Assembly (NCBI GenBank): GCA_037349315.1 | Contig: JBAIAC010000154.1 | Location: forward strand, 992,001-1,056,000 | Length of the DNA stretch: 64,000 nt | Reading direction: 5' to 3' | DNA from: Chelydra serpentina | Lineage: Eukaryota; Chordata; Testudines; Chelydridae | Shown here: in pieces, positions 21,480 to 32,134 of the stretch | Layout: the number at the start of each line of letters is the position of its first letter | Position numbering within the stretch: position 1 is the first letter of the stretch | Notes under the pieces: model-generated | What the model saw: the letters and a program-made list of their open reading frames with translations, nothing else | What the model was told of the DNA's origin: nothing | The model's database searches: none | Position numbers and translations under genes: made by a program

Positions 21480-22080
21480 GAGCCAGTAGAGAGGAGTTTT
21501 GTTCATTGACTTGTTGGCTTAAACACTCCCCTTCACTCTATTCTCAGACACACACTAGTATTAACTGTTTGCTACTGATGGGTCTAGAAAGCATTTGTCG
21601 AGTGGAAGATGCCATTTCTGGGGGACTGTTCCCAAGACCCAGCACTTTGTGTTCAACCATCTCCCAGCTTCCTTGGTGAAGATAAAACTGAGGTTTCTTT
21701 GCAGTGTACAGAATAAAGTAGCTTTTCACCCCAGACGGGACTTGAACCCACAATCTCTGGCTTAGGAAGCCAATGCCTTATCCATTAGGCCACTGGGGCC
21801 CTGAAGTACAACTGATGGAGGGATGGAAATTCCCTCTCATAATTGCACATTCCTCACATTCGCTAGGAAGCCAAATACCCCCTTTATGCGCCTTACAGAA
21901 ATGTCGGCATCCCCTGTCAGCGAGGCAACTGGGCAGGTCGCTGACAGAGCTGAGCCCCACCTTTCTGCAGCCATCTTTAGAGAAGAACCCCACCCCAGAG
22001 TCACCCCTCCCTCCGTCAGCACCTCCACGGCTGTGGCTCTGAGTGGCAGTAGGATAATTGGGGGGTGATTCCGGGGCTGG
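21480..22080 (+). repeat. Segmental duplication D7, copy A (Arg block)
   Basis: Inverted relative to 39983-40500. Both copies include an Arg-type tRNA. The match continues into D6-type sequence (22080-22226) here, whereas in the other copy that continuation is split by the LTR element at 38462-39982. Confidence 0.75.
21727..21799 (-). tRNA. tRNA-Arg (anticodon CCT)
   Basis: It is 73 nt with the GGCCTAATGGATAAGGC D region, anticodon stem TTGGC/GCCAG and loop TT-CCT-AA. The T stem has GTGGG with TTCAAGT. The acceptor has the G1-T72 pair seen in vertebrate Arg(CCT) genes. It decodes AGG. The inverted paralog at 40248 has lost the Arg anticodon. Confidence 0.88.
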
Positions 22081-22226
22081 AAGTGGGGTCAGGTCAGCCT
22101 GTGAGGAGTAACCAGGTGGGGCAGACCCAGGGTGAGGCTGTGGGCCGGTCGTTGGGATCAGAGCTCTAGATCAAAGCTGCACAGCGACCTGACACCCAGG
22201 GTTACAAGGCCGACATAGTGACCCCC

Positions 22227-23280
22227 TGTGACAGCATGGGGTTTTCCTTGTTGCCTATGGGGGTTTTTCTTGGTTCCCTAGGGGTTGCATGCAGAGGGGG
22301 TGGGACTCAGTTTCCCTGGGTGTTACGGGTGTAACGAGGTGATGGGAGAGGGAGTTTGTTGTTACAGGGGACTGGCGAGGGGACTGGGGACCCCAGCCAC
22401 GGACGTGGCAACAGGTGACCCGGAAGCCAGCTCAGGAGTCCGCAGCCGGTCCTGGCCAGTGGGAGAACAATAGGCTGCGAAGAGAGGAACCCCGGGGGCC
22501 TAACCAGCCGGTTCCAGCCAGAGGGGGCAGAGATGAGAAGAGGCCCAGACGACCCTGTTTGCAGGGCTGTTTACCTGGAGAGAAGAGAATGGACAGAGGC
22601 TGGGCTTGGGGCCAGTGACATCCCCCGCCCAGTGGGGCAGCAGGGGGGGGGGCTCCAGTGGCGTAGCCAGGGGGGGATTAGGGGGAGCGGCTGCTCCCCC
22701 TGTGAACACAAGCGGCGGCGCCCACACCCCGCTGCCGGAGCTGGGCTCGGGCGGGGATTTAAAAGGCCCGCTGCTCCCTGCGGCTGCAGGAGCCGCGGGC
22801 CTTTTAAATCCCCGCCCGAGCCCCGCTGCCGGAGCTCCGGCAGCGCTTTAAAGGGCCCTGGGCTCCCCGCAGCGGCTGGAGCTGTGGGCCCTTTAAGTCA
22901 CCGCCGGGGAAGCCGGTCCGGTCCGGCACAGCGTACTGGCTCTTGCCGGTACCGTACCGGACCGGCTTACTTTCACCTCTGGGAGGACCCGGAGTGCCTC
23001 CCGGAGGCGCCCCCAGGTGAGTACAGGGGGAGCCTGGGGAGGCGCCTTTTTATAGCACTGCTCCCCATGTGCTCCGGACCTGCCTACGCTACTGGGGGGC
23101 TCTGGGCTGGGGAGAGGGAGCAGGCAGAGCCCACCGGGATACAGGAGAGAGCTGGATGTGCTGGGCTGGGGGGAGGCCAGGCCTGAGGCCCTGAGAGTTC
23201 CTGTGCTGTGTTCAACGCTCAATAAACCCTCCTGTGTTACGCTGGCTGAGAGTCACTCGGGTCTAGAGACCAGGGGGGCA
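22227..23280 (+). mobile_element. Probable solo LTR, interrupted by a hAT-like element
   Basis: Begins TGTGACAGCATGG and ends GGGGGGCA (TG..CA). AATAAA at 23221 lies near the end. Excluding the insertion at 22656-22981 it is about 730 bp. D6-type homology stops exactly before its start and D4-type homology starts right after its end, so it marks a junction. I see no clear target duplication, and the family is unknown. Confidence 0.5.
22656..22981. mobile_element. hAT-like element with a long hairpin
   Basis: Starts CAGTGGCGTAGCC and ends CACCTCTG, typical of hAT-type termini. Inside, arms at 22745-22776 and 22790-22821 form an inverted repeat of about 32 bp with one mismatch around a CTGCAG-type centre, each arm containing GGATTTAAAAGG or its complement. 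The GC content is very high and there is no coding capacity. Confidence 0.5.
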
Positions 23281-23565
23281 GAGATTGTCTGTCAGGATCT
23301 CTGTGCGCAGACAAACCCAGCGCGTCACAAGGACGTGTGGCACCGGCTCTCGTGTTGCACAAATTGCAGTTGAAGCCACTACCTTGCCAATGCCGGTCAC
23401 AGCAGCCTTTTCATCAGCTCCAGGCTCGTGATTTGATTCTTTCTAATGCTCCTCTTCAAAGGAGCCTTTTCCTTAGCAAGCAGTTACTTGGATTGCCAAG
23501 GGAGGTCTCTTGTGTTTGCTAGAAAGACACAGGAAAATGTGATGAGAGGAGACAAGAGTTATACA

Positions 23566-23639
23566 AGGCACCACTGGGAGTTGAACCCAGGATCTCTTGT
23601 TTATTAGACAGGTGCATTAGCCAGCTAAGCCATGGTGCC
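23566..23639 (-). tRNA. Thr-type tRNA body with Ile anticodon AAT
   Basis: It is 74 nt with a fully paired acceptor GGCACCA/TGGTGCC and a perfect T arm CTGGG-TTCAACT-CCCAG, as in the Thr genes. The anticodon loop is CT-AAT-AA, which reads isoleucine codons. The anticodon stem CCTGT/ACAAG has one mismatch. Its body matches the Thr genes at 1177 and 32061, so this is an anticodon-shifted copy. Whether it is expressed, and charged with what, cannot be told from sequence. Confidence 0.7.
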
Positions 23640-23825
23640 TGCCTCAGGTAAAAACCCTTCCAACTGCTCCATTTGATGGTCCAAGACAAGACCTGCCTAT
23701 TCCAAAGTACAGACGTTCCCCATTTCCCTCCAGACTAGCAAACCTTGAGGTGTCTGGCTCCCTGTGCACAGAAAACCACAGCTCAGATGACAGGGGGCTT
23801 CTCACACGTGCTTCTCCCACCAGCC

Positions 23826-23897
23826 ACTGTGATCATACAATGGTTAGTGCTCTGCATTTCAGTCGCAGCAACCTCGGCTCAATGCTGAGTCACGGTC
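23826..23897 (+). pseudogene. tRNA-His-like relic with TCA in the anticodon place
   Basis: The D region GATCATACAATGGTTAGTG and anticodon-stem 3' strand CGCAG followed by CAACCTCGG identify a His(GTG) body. The ends ACTGTGA/TCACGGT still pair fully. The loop is TT-TCA-GT in place of the His loop with GTG, and the T loop is CTCAATG. It is 72 nt. The damaged B box makes a pseudogene likely. Confidence 0.6.
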
Positions 23898-24838
23898 ACC
23901 TTTCCATCAGCTCCAGACTTCTCATTTGCCACTTTCCAAGTGCCGTGGGGCAGCTGCCCCACACAGGCAGGGGAAAGATTAAGGCAGCCTTGGAGAGGCT
24001 GCGCAGAACCCAGCCAATCAGGAAAGCGTATTGGGCGAGCCAATCAGGAGAAGACCTATAAGTCCCCTGCCCGAGTGGAAGCCAATGCATGTGGTGGGCC
24101 GTAAGCACCACAAGTTTTAACCCTGTTTGCCTCCTTCCCCACGTCTCTTGCTTAGATGATATGGAAGTGCCCCTATGGCCGGGGATGTGAGTTTGTGGGC
24201 ACAGCATTGTGCAGTGAGCTTCCAAGACAGCCTGTAATTCAGCAAGGGGTTTGCAGCTGGGCCTTGGCCTCGAGGCAATTTTCTCTCTACACAGCAGATG
24301 GGGGATACACTGGGACCAGCTTCTGGCTCTTTTTTGTGAGCTGGTTCCCCATGAGGACACACCAGAGATCACTGCAATCTACGTAGAGGGCAACCACCTG
24401 GAAATAGTCTCCAGCCACCAGCTGATCTGGAAAGTTAAACACGATATTGCACAACATAGAACTATGGGGCCAGGTCCCATAGAAAACAAAGGGGAGCAGG
24501 GAAGAGAGAGCACAGAAGAGAAGAGAAGGAGAGATGGGATAGAAAAAAGTCTCTAGAGCAGGAGCAGATGGAGAGAACCAGGGAGTGCAGGGGACATGGT
24601 CAACCAATCGGGCTGCCTCCTAGGCCAGGCTGCAGCCCAGCTTCAGGGCTCAGAGGAAATGGAGCTCGCACCCCTACCTACAGGACTCCAGGCACGGCCA
24701 GACGTCTGGATCAAACGTCCCCTCTGGCGCTCAAGTCACAACCGCGAGCCGGCAAACGACAGGCTCCCATGTCATTGGAGAGAGCAAGACGAAGCCTTGG
24801 GAGACCCAGTAGTGTTAGGTGGCGAAAGTGCTGCCCCA

Positions 24839-24909
24839 AGTTCCCACTGAGAAATGAACTCAGATTGCAAGATTCAAAGCCCCGAGTGCTGCCCTTACAC
24901 CATGGGACC
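24839..24909 (-). pseudogene. tRNA-Gln (TTG) decayed copy
   Basis: GGTCCCATGGTGTAA at the 5' end and anticodon loop CT-TTG-AA identify Gln(TTG). One base is lost in the D loop, the anticodon stem CGGGG/TCTTG relies on wobble pairs, and the T loop is TTCATTT. It is 71 nt in place of 72. A 5' half of a related gene remains at 36071. Confidence 0.65.
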
Positions 24910-25221
24910 CAGAGGGGAGCACCTTGCGCTTGTCTGACTTCCAGTGTAGAAGCGCCTGGGCGGACAATTTTTTGCCTCCCTTGCTCAAGATCTCTCTGGC
25001 CAGCCCTGCATTTGCTTAACAAGTCGGCAGGCAGCCGTTTGCTGTAGACCCAGAAGCCTTTCTTCCCCCAGACTGTGAGGCCAGTGGGCATGTGAGAAAG
25101 TTGCCCCGTTAGTCACAGGCAGAAAATGGCCCTTCCTAGGAAAGCCCAAGTCCTGAAAAGAAAATACCAGTGTCGAGGAGAGTACTAAAAAACTGCCTTG
25201 TGGAGAATATGATGCTTTTTA

Positions 25222-25293
25222 CACCTGACCAGGGACTTGAACCCTGGACCTTCAGATTGAAAGTCTGATGCTCGACCACTGAGCTAGCCAGGC
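25222..25293 (-). tRNA. Lys-type tRNA body with Glu anticodon TTC
   Basis: It is 72 nt with anticodon stem TCAGA/TCTGA, T arm CAGGG-TTCAAGT-CCCTG (perfect) and acceptor GCCTGGC/GTCAGGT. The body matches the Lys copies at 7108 and 35638. The loop is CT-TTC-AA, so the anticodon reads glutamate GAA/GAG, not lysine. The D loop is one base shorter than in its sisters. The fold is good, so expression is possible. Confidence 0.75.
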
Positions 25294-25493
25294 TCACAGC
25301 TGAAAAGGGCAAGTTTAGTGCAGAATAGAAACTAGTCAAGAAAAAGAGGGCAGGAAACAATACAGAAAACCTGCTACTCTGGCTCCCTTAGCAGCCCTAG
25401 CCCCAGCCTGCTCCTCCATCTGGCGCCCAGAGACCTTCTTCTTATTCTAGTTAAATCTCAGATCCAGGAGAAAACACCGTTTGACAAAGAAAA

Positions 25494-25695
25494 ACGAAAA
25501 CTCCCTGTCTGTCAGGGCTGTTAAGCACTGGAGTGAATTTCCCAGGGAGGTTGTGGAATCTCTGTCAGGGGAGGTTTTTAAGAGCAGGTTCGACAAACAC
25601 CTGTCAGGGATGGTCTAGATTATACTTATGAGTGCAGGGGCTGGACTGGATGACCTCTCAAGGTCTCTTACAGTCCTATGATTCTATGATTCTGC
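25494..25695 (+). repeat. CR1 LINE 3' end
   Basis: Reads 'aactccctgtctgtcagg' through 'gactggatgacctctcaagg' to a double ATTCTATG-like tail. The paralog at 56430-56945 keeps more of the 5' side. Confidence 0.8.
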
Positions 25696-26888
25696 ATATT
25701 GGAGGTTATGGGCCGGGGGTGGTTAAATCCCCCCCTCCCCCCGGCCTCATCTGATCAGATCCACGGTCCCATTAAGCCTTGTATTTCTCCTCCCCCAGCA
25801 GACATCCTGTCTGTGGGAGTGGCCAAAGCCGGAAATAGTAAAGGAAACTCTAACCCCTTCCCCACTGACTGCACAATGATTCTTTCCATACGTTATTACA
25901 TGGGAACAGTCCCTCCTGAGCCCCCAGCCACAGAGCAGTTTGAGACATGAAGCGTGATGGTTAGCCCTGCCCTTTAATCCCCCTGCAGATACCCCATCCA
26001 AGAGTGGGTGCCCCAGTTGTGCCAGACTCTGCGGAAACCCCGACCAAGGATGGGGGCCCTGATTCTGCAGGTGTTGTACAACTCATAGTGAGAGAGAGAG
26101 TCCTTGATGCCAAGAGCTCACAGGCAAAATAGATGAAGTGTGGGAGGATGGTTCCCATTTTACAGATGGGGAAACTGAGGCTAAAAAGATGTGATGTCAT
26201 TTGTCCATGTTTGCACAGAGAATAATGGGGCCAAACTTGGAACTGAATCCAAATTTTCTGAGTCACAGCCTGGCCCTTAATCACAAGCCAAGCATTGTCG
26301 ATTGCATGGCAGTGGCCTCCATGGGAAGTTGCACAATCTCCTTCATTGGAGGATTTGAAGAAGGGGTTATGCAAATACCTGTCGGGGATGACCTAGGGAT
26401 ACTTGGTGCTGACTCTCGGGGTCCCTCCCTGCCCTATCTCTCTACACGCTTCTGTTGTGTGGTTTTGTGCTGTGTCATTGTTCCACACTTATCTGTTTTG
26501 CATAGTGTCACTCTCTGCCCCGCCACACACACTGCAGTGGAGAAGCAGCTGGCAATCTAGTAGGCTGCCCATGGAACAATGGGACAGAGAAACCTGCATC
26601 ATGTGATGCTGCACCGGCCCATGAGCCATTGCAAACCCCTCCCAAAGCCCCCTGCGGCCAGTTGCACAGTGCAATAGCTACCCACAATGCACTGCTCTTT
26701 GGGGCGACGCAAGAGTTGCTAGAGTTGATGCGCTCTGCTGACACAAGGAGCAGAGTGTTTAATTGAAACACTTCAACTAAAGCAGCGTAACTCTGTAGTG
26801 TGGACACAGCCTGAGAGTGAGACAAGACCGAGCTCCCCTTGACACCAAGGATGCTCAGGGACTGAAACTAAAGAACCACAAGTTCCTC

Positions 26889-26970
26889 CGTAGTTGACAG
26901 GATTCAAACCTGTGCAGGGAAACCCCAATGGATTTCTAGTCCATCGCCTTAACCACTCGGCCACAACTAC
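26889..26970 (-). tRNA. tRNA-Ser (anticodon AGA)
   Basis: It is 82 nt, class II. Acceptor GTAGTTG/CAACTAC is perfect, anticodon stem ATGGA/TCCAT has loop CT-AGA-AA, and the T loop is TTTGAAT in a sound stem. The variable arm is TTGGGGTTTCCCTGCA-like. A34 editing to inosine would read UCU, UCC and UCA. Copies are at 49860 and 61818. Confidence 0.9.
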
Positions 26971-27769
26971 TGGCTTTATGCAGCTTTCTCACTACACTCT
27001 AGTTCTGTTCTCACTGAGTGATCGTTTCCTATTGTTTCCTCAGACCAGCTTCCACAACACACTCACTGCCGTGCCATTGTGTAAGTGTGTCCATGGCTGA
27101 ACAGCAAGAATTCCTGCTCATTTCCCTGCTGGCTGGAGCATGATGAGAGTGTGTTTGTGGATAACGACGCTGCTGTAGATTGTTGTCCTTTTCCTGCCTC
27201 GACAATTCAGACAGTCCCTTTCCCGTCATATCCCCAGTACATCAGTGATTGCAATAGCAGGGGGCAGGTTTTCTCTGGGGCACTGAGCATTGCCAGGGGG
27301 TTGGTGGCTCCTTTCTTTCCTCACCCTGCAGTGAACTCAGGTTTTTATTCCATCCTTGATGTTTCACGGAATAACAAAAGCAGCATGAAGAAAGAGGAGA
27401 GCGAATATCTCACTGTCAGGGATGAAGGTCCCACGTCCCCTCTGTCTGACCATTGCAGGAGAGAAGGTTTGAATGGAATTGAATGCCCTGGCTCCGACAA
27501 GAGACACAGAAAGATTTTACTGTTCATGGATCTGTGCAAAGGAAATTATTTGGGGGAGATTGTTTGGGGGAGATTAACAGGTGTTACCTTTTGAGATAAA
27601 ATTCAAGACCTACAGAATTCTTTTAGAAATCTGGGACTTAGACATATTTTATTTAACGCAAGGGAGTCCTGAGTAGGTTTGTGTTTGCAGGAAGCAACTT
27701 GGCTTGGTCTCTCTTTGTACCAAAAGGGGAAATGGTTGCTTCTAAAGGAAGGAGAAGATTAAATGCACA

Positions 27770-27851
27770 CGATGAGGATGGGATTCGAACCCATGCGTGC
27801 AAAGCACAATGGATTAGCAGTCCATCACCTTAACCACTCGGCCACCTCATC
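27770..27851 (-). tRNA. tRNA-Ser (anticodon GCT)
   Basis: It is 82 nt with acceptor GATGAGG/CCTCATC perfect, anticodon stem ATGGA/TCCAT and loop CT-GCT-AA. The T arm TGGG-TTCGAAT-CCCA is canonical. It decodes AGC/AGU. It sits about 0.8 kb from Ser(AGA), as does the pair at 61818 and 62853. Confidence 0.92.
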
Positions 27852-28000
27852 TGAGTTGTCAAGTAAAGGACAGGAGCAGAAATCAAAGGCCAGCAGAGAT
27901 AGGGACAATCAGGAGTTTTTAAATACTAAGTGTAAGCTGGGTCTGGATGAGCTCCCCCCCTCACATTGAGTGATGAGCTGGGGAAAGACTTCAGGACCAG

Positions 28001-28985
28001 ACCGTGTTTGCACAGACACCCCTACTCGGCCTGGGTGTGCAGCATGATGGGGCCGCTTTGCCAAAAGGACCAGTTCGGGCTGGTGTTGGGTTACAAATCA
28101 CTGTAGCATTGAGTGGAATGAAAAGTTATTCTCCTTCCTGTCCAAGTGAAGGGCGGCAGAACATACCGAGTCCGTCCTGACGGAGGGGCGAGGTGGGTGA
28201 GAAATACCTTTTATTGGACTGCATAGAAGCGATTGAGGACGTCACCCTAATCCAGTGATCCCCAAACTTTTCACATTGTGCCCTCTTATCCGTGTCTGCG
28301 GCCCCTCGTAAGCCGTGGTCGAGAACTGGGGCTGGGAGCAGGGCCATGGCTTCCTAGGGAGAGGGGAGTGGACAGGGGTAAGGGGAACGAGGCTGGGCCA
28401 GGAGCCAGGGCCCAGGCTGAGGGCATGTGGCCACCGCCAGAGCAAGTGTCCGACCAGTGGCATCCCTGCACCCCAGCCAGGGCCTGGGCCATGTGAGGGG
28501 GAGACTGTGAACGTCCCGTCTGTCCCAGAGACGCTGTTTGCGATATCCCTGAGCCACAGAACGAGGTGACGTATTTCCCTTGAACCGTTGCCATTTTCCT
28601 TATGGTTTAAATCGATTGCTCTTTAATCCATTGGATTTTCTTGAAGCACATGCAACGATCCATGGGTCAGGGCAGCATCCAGAGAGGAGAGAGAACCCCA
28701 GAGTGGGGACACCCCGGCCCCTGTACTAAGAGACCACAACAAGACTGGGGGTCGAGCCCCTCAGGTGTCCTTGGCCCAGCCTTGTCGGGGTTACGAGGAC
28801 TCTGCCACACACGAGAGTAGACAGAGAGTCCTCGAGGTCAGGCTGCCTCTGGGTGAGGGAGTGGGAGTGGGGACTCAGGGCCTTTCTCTAGCCCATTCCA
28901 CCGGGGTCGTGGATAAGCCAGGAAAGTTTGCTGCACTAGCAGGACCATAACCCCCTTTACACTGGCACTCTGTCCTCATCGCTTC
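28001..28985. other. Gene-free spacer with a hAT-like end
   Basis: A motif 'cagtgatccccaaactttt' at about 28254 resembles the start of hAT-type elements. G-rich repeats like those at 30-900 follow. No tRNA or protein gene is visible. Confidence 0.4.
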
Positions 28986-29226
28986 TCTCCCTCTCTCCCC
29001 TTGGGTCTCTCAGCACCTGGCCCCCCAGCGCTTCCTGCCAGCCCCAGACTGTGCTGTCTGGGCCTTCTCCTGTGGGTGTGAGCCTCCCTCCTGACTCCTA
29101 AGGACTCAGCAGGAGCAAGGGGCCTGTCCAGGAAATGGCCAGGGCTTCTGGGAACCCGGGGGTGGCTCTGGACACCACCAGGGATCATTTGGCTCCCGGC
29201 ACACAAGGGAACTTAAAAAGCTGAGA

Positions 29227-29291
29227 GCCCAGACATGGGGCTTGAATCCCCGACTAAGAACTTGATGCTTTACTGACTGAAATAGCCTAGT
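29227..29291 (-). pseudogene. tRNA-Lys(CTT)-like relic, sister of 7722
   Basis: It has the same 65-nt length and anticodon-arm deletion as 7722-7786, leaving 'GTTCTTAGTC', with extra changes in the D region (TATTTCAGTCAGTAAAGC). It is dead. Confidence 0.5.
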
Positions 29292-29665
29292 TTAGTGAGT
29301 GTAGCCACCTGCTGTAAACACAAGAGGAAGCAGGCAGGTAAAAGCAACACAAAAAAAGTCCCAGGACCCTTCCTCTTTTTCTCCATGGCCACAGCCCATC
29401 AGCAGGATTCCTCCTCCTCCTCCCTCCTGTGCCCCAGTGCCGCTAAATCTCCACACCTAGACACTCGGTTTGTCCTCTGAGCCCCAATCCCCCATGCTTA
29501 AGCCTCCCGACCAAATCCTGCCCCTGGCTTCATGGAACTAAATCTCACATCTCGCTGGGAACTCGACTCCTTGTGCCCAGTGTGTCTCTGGCCCCTCCGT
29601 AGATGACCCGAGTAACACAGTGTCCATCTTTTCTAAAGAAGTACTTGGAGAGATGTTTCCCATGT

Positions 29666-29738
29666 GACCGCGTGGCCTAATGGATCAGGCGTCTGACTTC
29701 GGATCAGAAGATTGAGGGTTCGAGTCCCTTCGCGGTTG
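29666..29738 (+). tRNA. tRNA-Arg (anticodon TCG)
   Basis: It is 73 nt with anticodon stem TCTGA/TCAGA and loop CT-TCG-GA. T stem GAGGG/CCCTT has loop TTCGAGT. Acceptor GACCGCG/CGCGGTT is paired, with a G-T at the end. It decodes CGA. A T4 run starts at 29741, three bases after the gene. This is among the cleanest genes in the window and has no second copy here. Confidence 0.93.
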
Positions 29739-29740
29739 TA

Positions 29741-29744
29741 TTTT
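29741..29744 (+). terminator. Pol III T4 terminator of tRNA-Arg(TCG)
   Basis: A TTTT run immediately after the gene fits RNA polymerase III termination. Confidence 0.6.
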
Positions 29745-30011
29745 GTGCACTTTCCGCTTTGTCCTGAACGTCCGGCTTTCTTCAGGGCTGGAGTCTCTTC
29801 TTGGCCACTGTGGCTTCACCTACAGCCCCAGCAAGGAGGTTGTCAGGGTTCCCTCCGATCGCTGGGGTACAGTCATGGGCACCTGCATGAAAGACCCCAG
29901 AAGCTTATTTTTACCAGCTTAGGATAAAAACTTCCCCAAGGCACAAATCCCTTTTGTCCTTGAACGGTACGCTGCCACCACCAAGTGATTTAAACAAACA
30001 TTCAGGGAGGG

Positions 30012-30420
30012 TGTAACGAAGTGGGACTGTTCCTAATGTTTCCTCTGAATACTGTGTGGGTGCCTCAGTTTCCCCTCTGCATTTCTTAAGTCTCTAGGTG
30101 GTGGAATAAGTCTCTAGGTGTGATTGTTGCAAAGCCCTAGAGGGCTAGTGTGATGACACAGAATGGCCGACACCCTGTCTCCTGGCAACTGCTGGCCTGG
30201 GCCCCTTCCATGCAAAGGTGCTGGCTGAAGGGGTTGGGGAACAAAGGGATCAGGGACCTCCTGGCCCAGGAAGGAGACAAAGGCAGAGGTGGGGCTGGAG
30301 AGTTTGGAGCTGGCTGGGCACATGGAGGGAGGTACAGATGGGCTCTGGCCTCCCCACGCCCCAAGATGGACCTGACTGAGGGGTCCTGTTCTCTGTACCT
30401 ACAAGCTCTGGTTTAGAGTC
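30012..30420 (+). mobile_element. Probable LTR-type repeat fragment
   Basis: Starts TGTAACGAAGTGGGACTG and runs through 'tgtgggtgcctcagtttccc' and 'gacaccctgtctcctggcaac'. This pattern suits turtle LTR retroelements, but I cannot define the 3' end or a target duplication. Only one copy is in the window. Confidence 0.4.
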
Positions 30421-31910
30421 CGCCTGTGCGGACTTGCTGCGGTGAAGAAGGGGATGCTGAACGCTCCGGGTCAGACCCAGGAAGGTGGAAGCTGGGGAAG
30501 CTTCTTGCCCTGGAGACAGTCGGCTCAGAGAGGAGGCTCCTCCAGAGTCCTGACTGGCTTCGTAGGGAGCAGTTCCAGAGCATCGCCCGACAGGGGCATC
30601 GACAGAGCAGTTACTGGGGAGCTCGGGGCTGGGATAGAAGGGGCTGCGGGTCGGGAGTGAGGGGCACCGGCAGATGTTATACAGACAAAGCTACAGGGGA
30701 CAAAACACAATTACACGTTTAACAATTTGATCTAGAACCACTAGCTAATCTCTCTCTCTCTCTCTCTCTCGGGTTCTACTCCTGGCTGTGGGAGGAACGG
30801 GGGGTCTAGTGGATTGGGGGGTGGGGGCGAGGGGTCAAAGAGGAAACATCTCCCTTTGTCAGCTTCAAAGCACATTGACCAAGAACCTGGCTTCTCGTTC
30901 GCCATCGTGTGGCCATTTCATTTCACTTCGTATTGTTAGCAGGTTTGGGCTCCTCGCACAGAACCGTTATTTCCTGGGGGGAGACGGAGCAGTAGAAGCC
31001 GCATTGATTTAATCCTCCGAAAAACAGCTACGGGTTAAACTATTCCCCAGACAGCTCAGTCCCAGCCGCCCTCCCTCACTGCTGCCCGTGACGCTCGGTT
31101 CTCCCCACAGCCCCAAGAACTGCTGGGCGCAAGTCCTGGGCCCGATGTGCAGTGAATGTGGGGGTGACTCTGCCTGCCCAGACTGGTCAGTAGAAAGATT
31201 CAGACCCACACTGTCTGGGGGAGGAGATACACACGTGTTGTGTGATTGGTTTTCTCCTTTTAAATGTACTGGATCATTTCCATGGCAAAACTATTTGTAC
31301 GAGCCCATGAAAAAAAGAAGAACCCATGAGGATACCCCTGGGGGAGAGGGGGTGTCTGAGAGCCGGGGGAGAGATGGAGATTTTCGTGAAACAGGGACAG
31401 GCCAAAGCAGGGCCTTTAGCTGGAGCAAAGGGGGAGGTTTTTTGTGCAGTTCCATTTTAACCAGCCTCACATCCCGTAGTCCCTACTGCCCCACCCTGCC
31501 CCATGTTTGGGGGGCTCTGGGCTCGGGCAGGGGTTTGAGGTGCAGAAGGGGGTCAGGGCTCTGGGCTGGGAGTGCAGGCTCTGGTGTGGGGCCAGGTATG
31601 AGGATCTTGGGGTGCAGGAAAGGGCTCCTTGATTGGGGGGCTCAAGTCTGGGGCAGGGGATTGGGGCACGCGGTTGGGGTGTGGGGTTACCTCGGGCGGC
31701 TCTTGGTCAGAGGCACAATGGGAGGCTAAGGCAGGTTTCCTGCCTATCCTGGCTCTGCAAACCCTGCTGCATCCTGGAAGTGAGAAGTAGCACGTCCGAC
31801 TCCTAGGCAATCTACACCGGGGTTAGCCTGATATAACTGTATTGCTCAAGGGGAGGGGGACATTTTTAACCCCTGAGTAATGTAGTTACACCCACCTAAT
31901 TCTGTACCCT
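30421..31910. other. Gene-free region
   Basis: No tRNA or coding domain is seen. It has a (TC)n microsatellite at 30750-30770 and G-rich dispersed repeat at about 31500-31730. Confidence 0.4.
30750..30770 (+). repeat. (TC)n microsatellite
   Basis: About ten uninterrupted CT dinucleotides. Confidence 0.95.
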
Positions 31911-32060
31911 AGACCTGTTCAAAGAATCACACACTGTGGGAGTAAAACTTCACCTGCTCCTCTGCTTTGCAGAATCCAAACACAAGCAAAGTGTGTCAGG
32001 CCCCGGTGGGGTCTGGGGGGGAGTCAGGTGTGGGCAGACACCCTACGCTAGCAAGAGGCA

Positions 32061-32134
32061 GGCACCATGGCTTAGCTGGTTAAAGCGCCTGTTTTGTAAA
32101 CAGGAGATCCTGGGTTCAACTCCCAGTGGTGCCT
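32061..32134 (+). tRNA. tRNA-Thr (anticodon TGT)
   Basis: It is 74 nt with perfect acceptor GGCACCA/TGGTGCC, anticodon stem CCTGT/ACAGG, loop TT-TGT-AA, and T arm CTGGG-TTCAACT-CCCAG. This is the best preserved member of the Thr family and a sound reference for the anticodon-shifted copies. It lies in the same duplicated module as 1177, with matching sequence from about 31915 to 32530. Confidence 0.93.

Larger units (their letters stand above)
24055..25497 (+). repeat. Segmental duplication D4, copy B
   Basis: Matches 5690-7385 in pieces (see that entry). This copy has a Gln relic and a Lys/Glu hybrid, and its Thr-type gene lies upstream at 23566. It ends by running into a CR1 tail at about 25494. 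Confidence 0.7.
25696..28000 (+). repeat. Segmental duplication D8, copy A (Ser-Ser block)
   Basis: Matches 56945-58100 plus 61783-63010. The second copy is identical in layout except for the 3.7-kb retrotransposon inserted at the equivalent of position 26858. A third, inverted part (26810-27240) is at 49570-50020. Both Ser genes were copied. Confidence 0.88.

Noticed and set aside
22533..23186. 217-codon open frame
   Set aside because: It crosses the hAT-like hairpin and LTR boundaries and is GC-rich by composition. No domain is visible.
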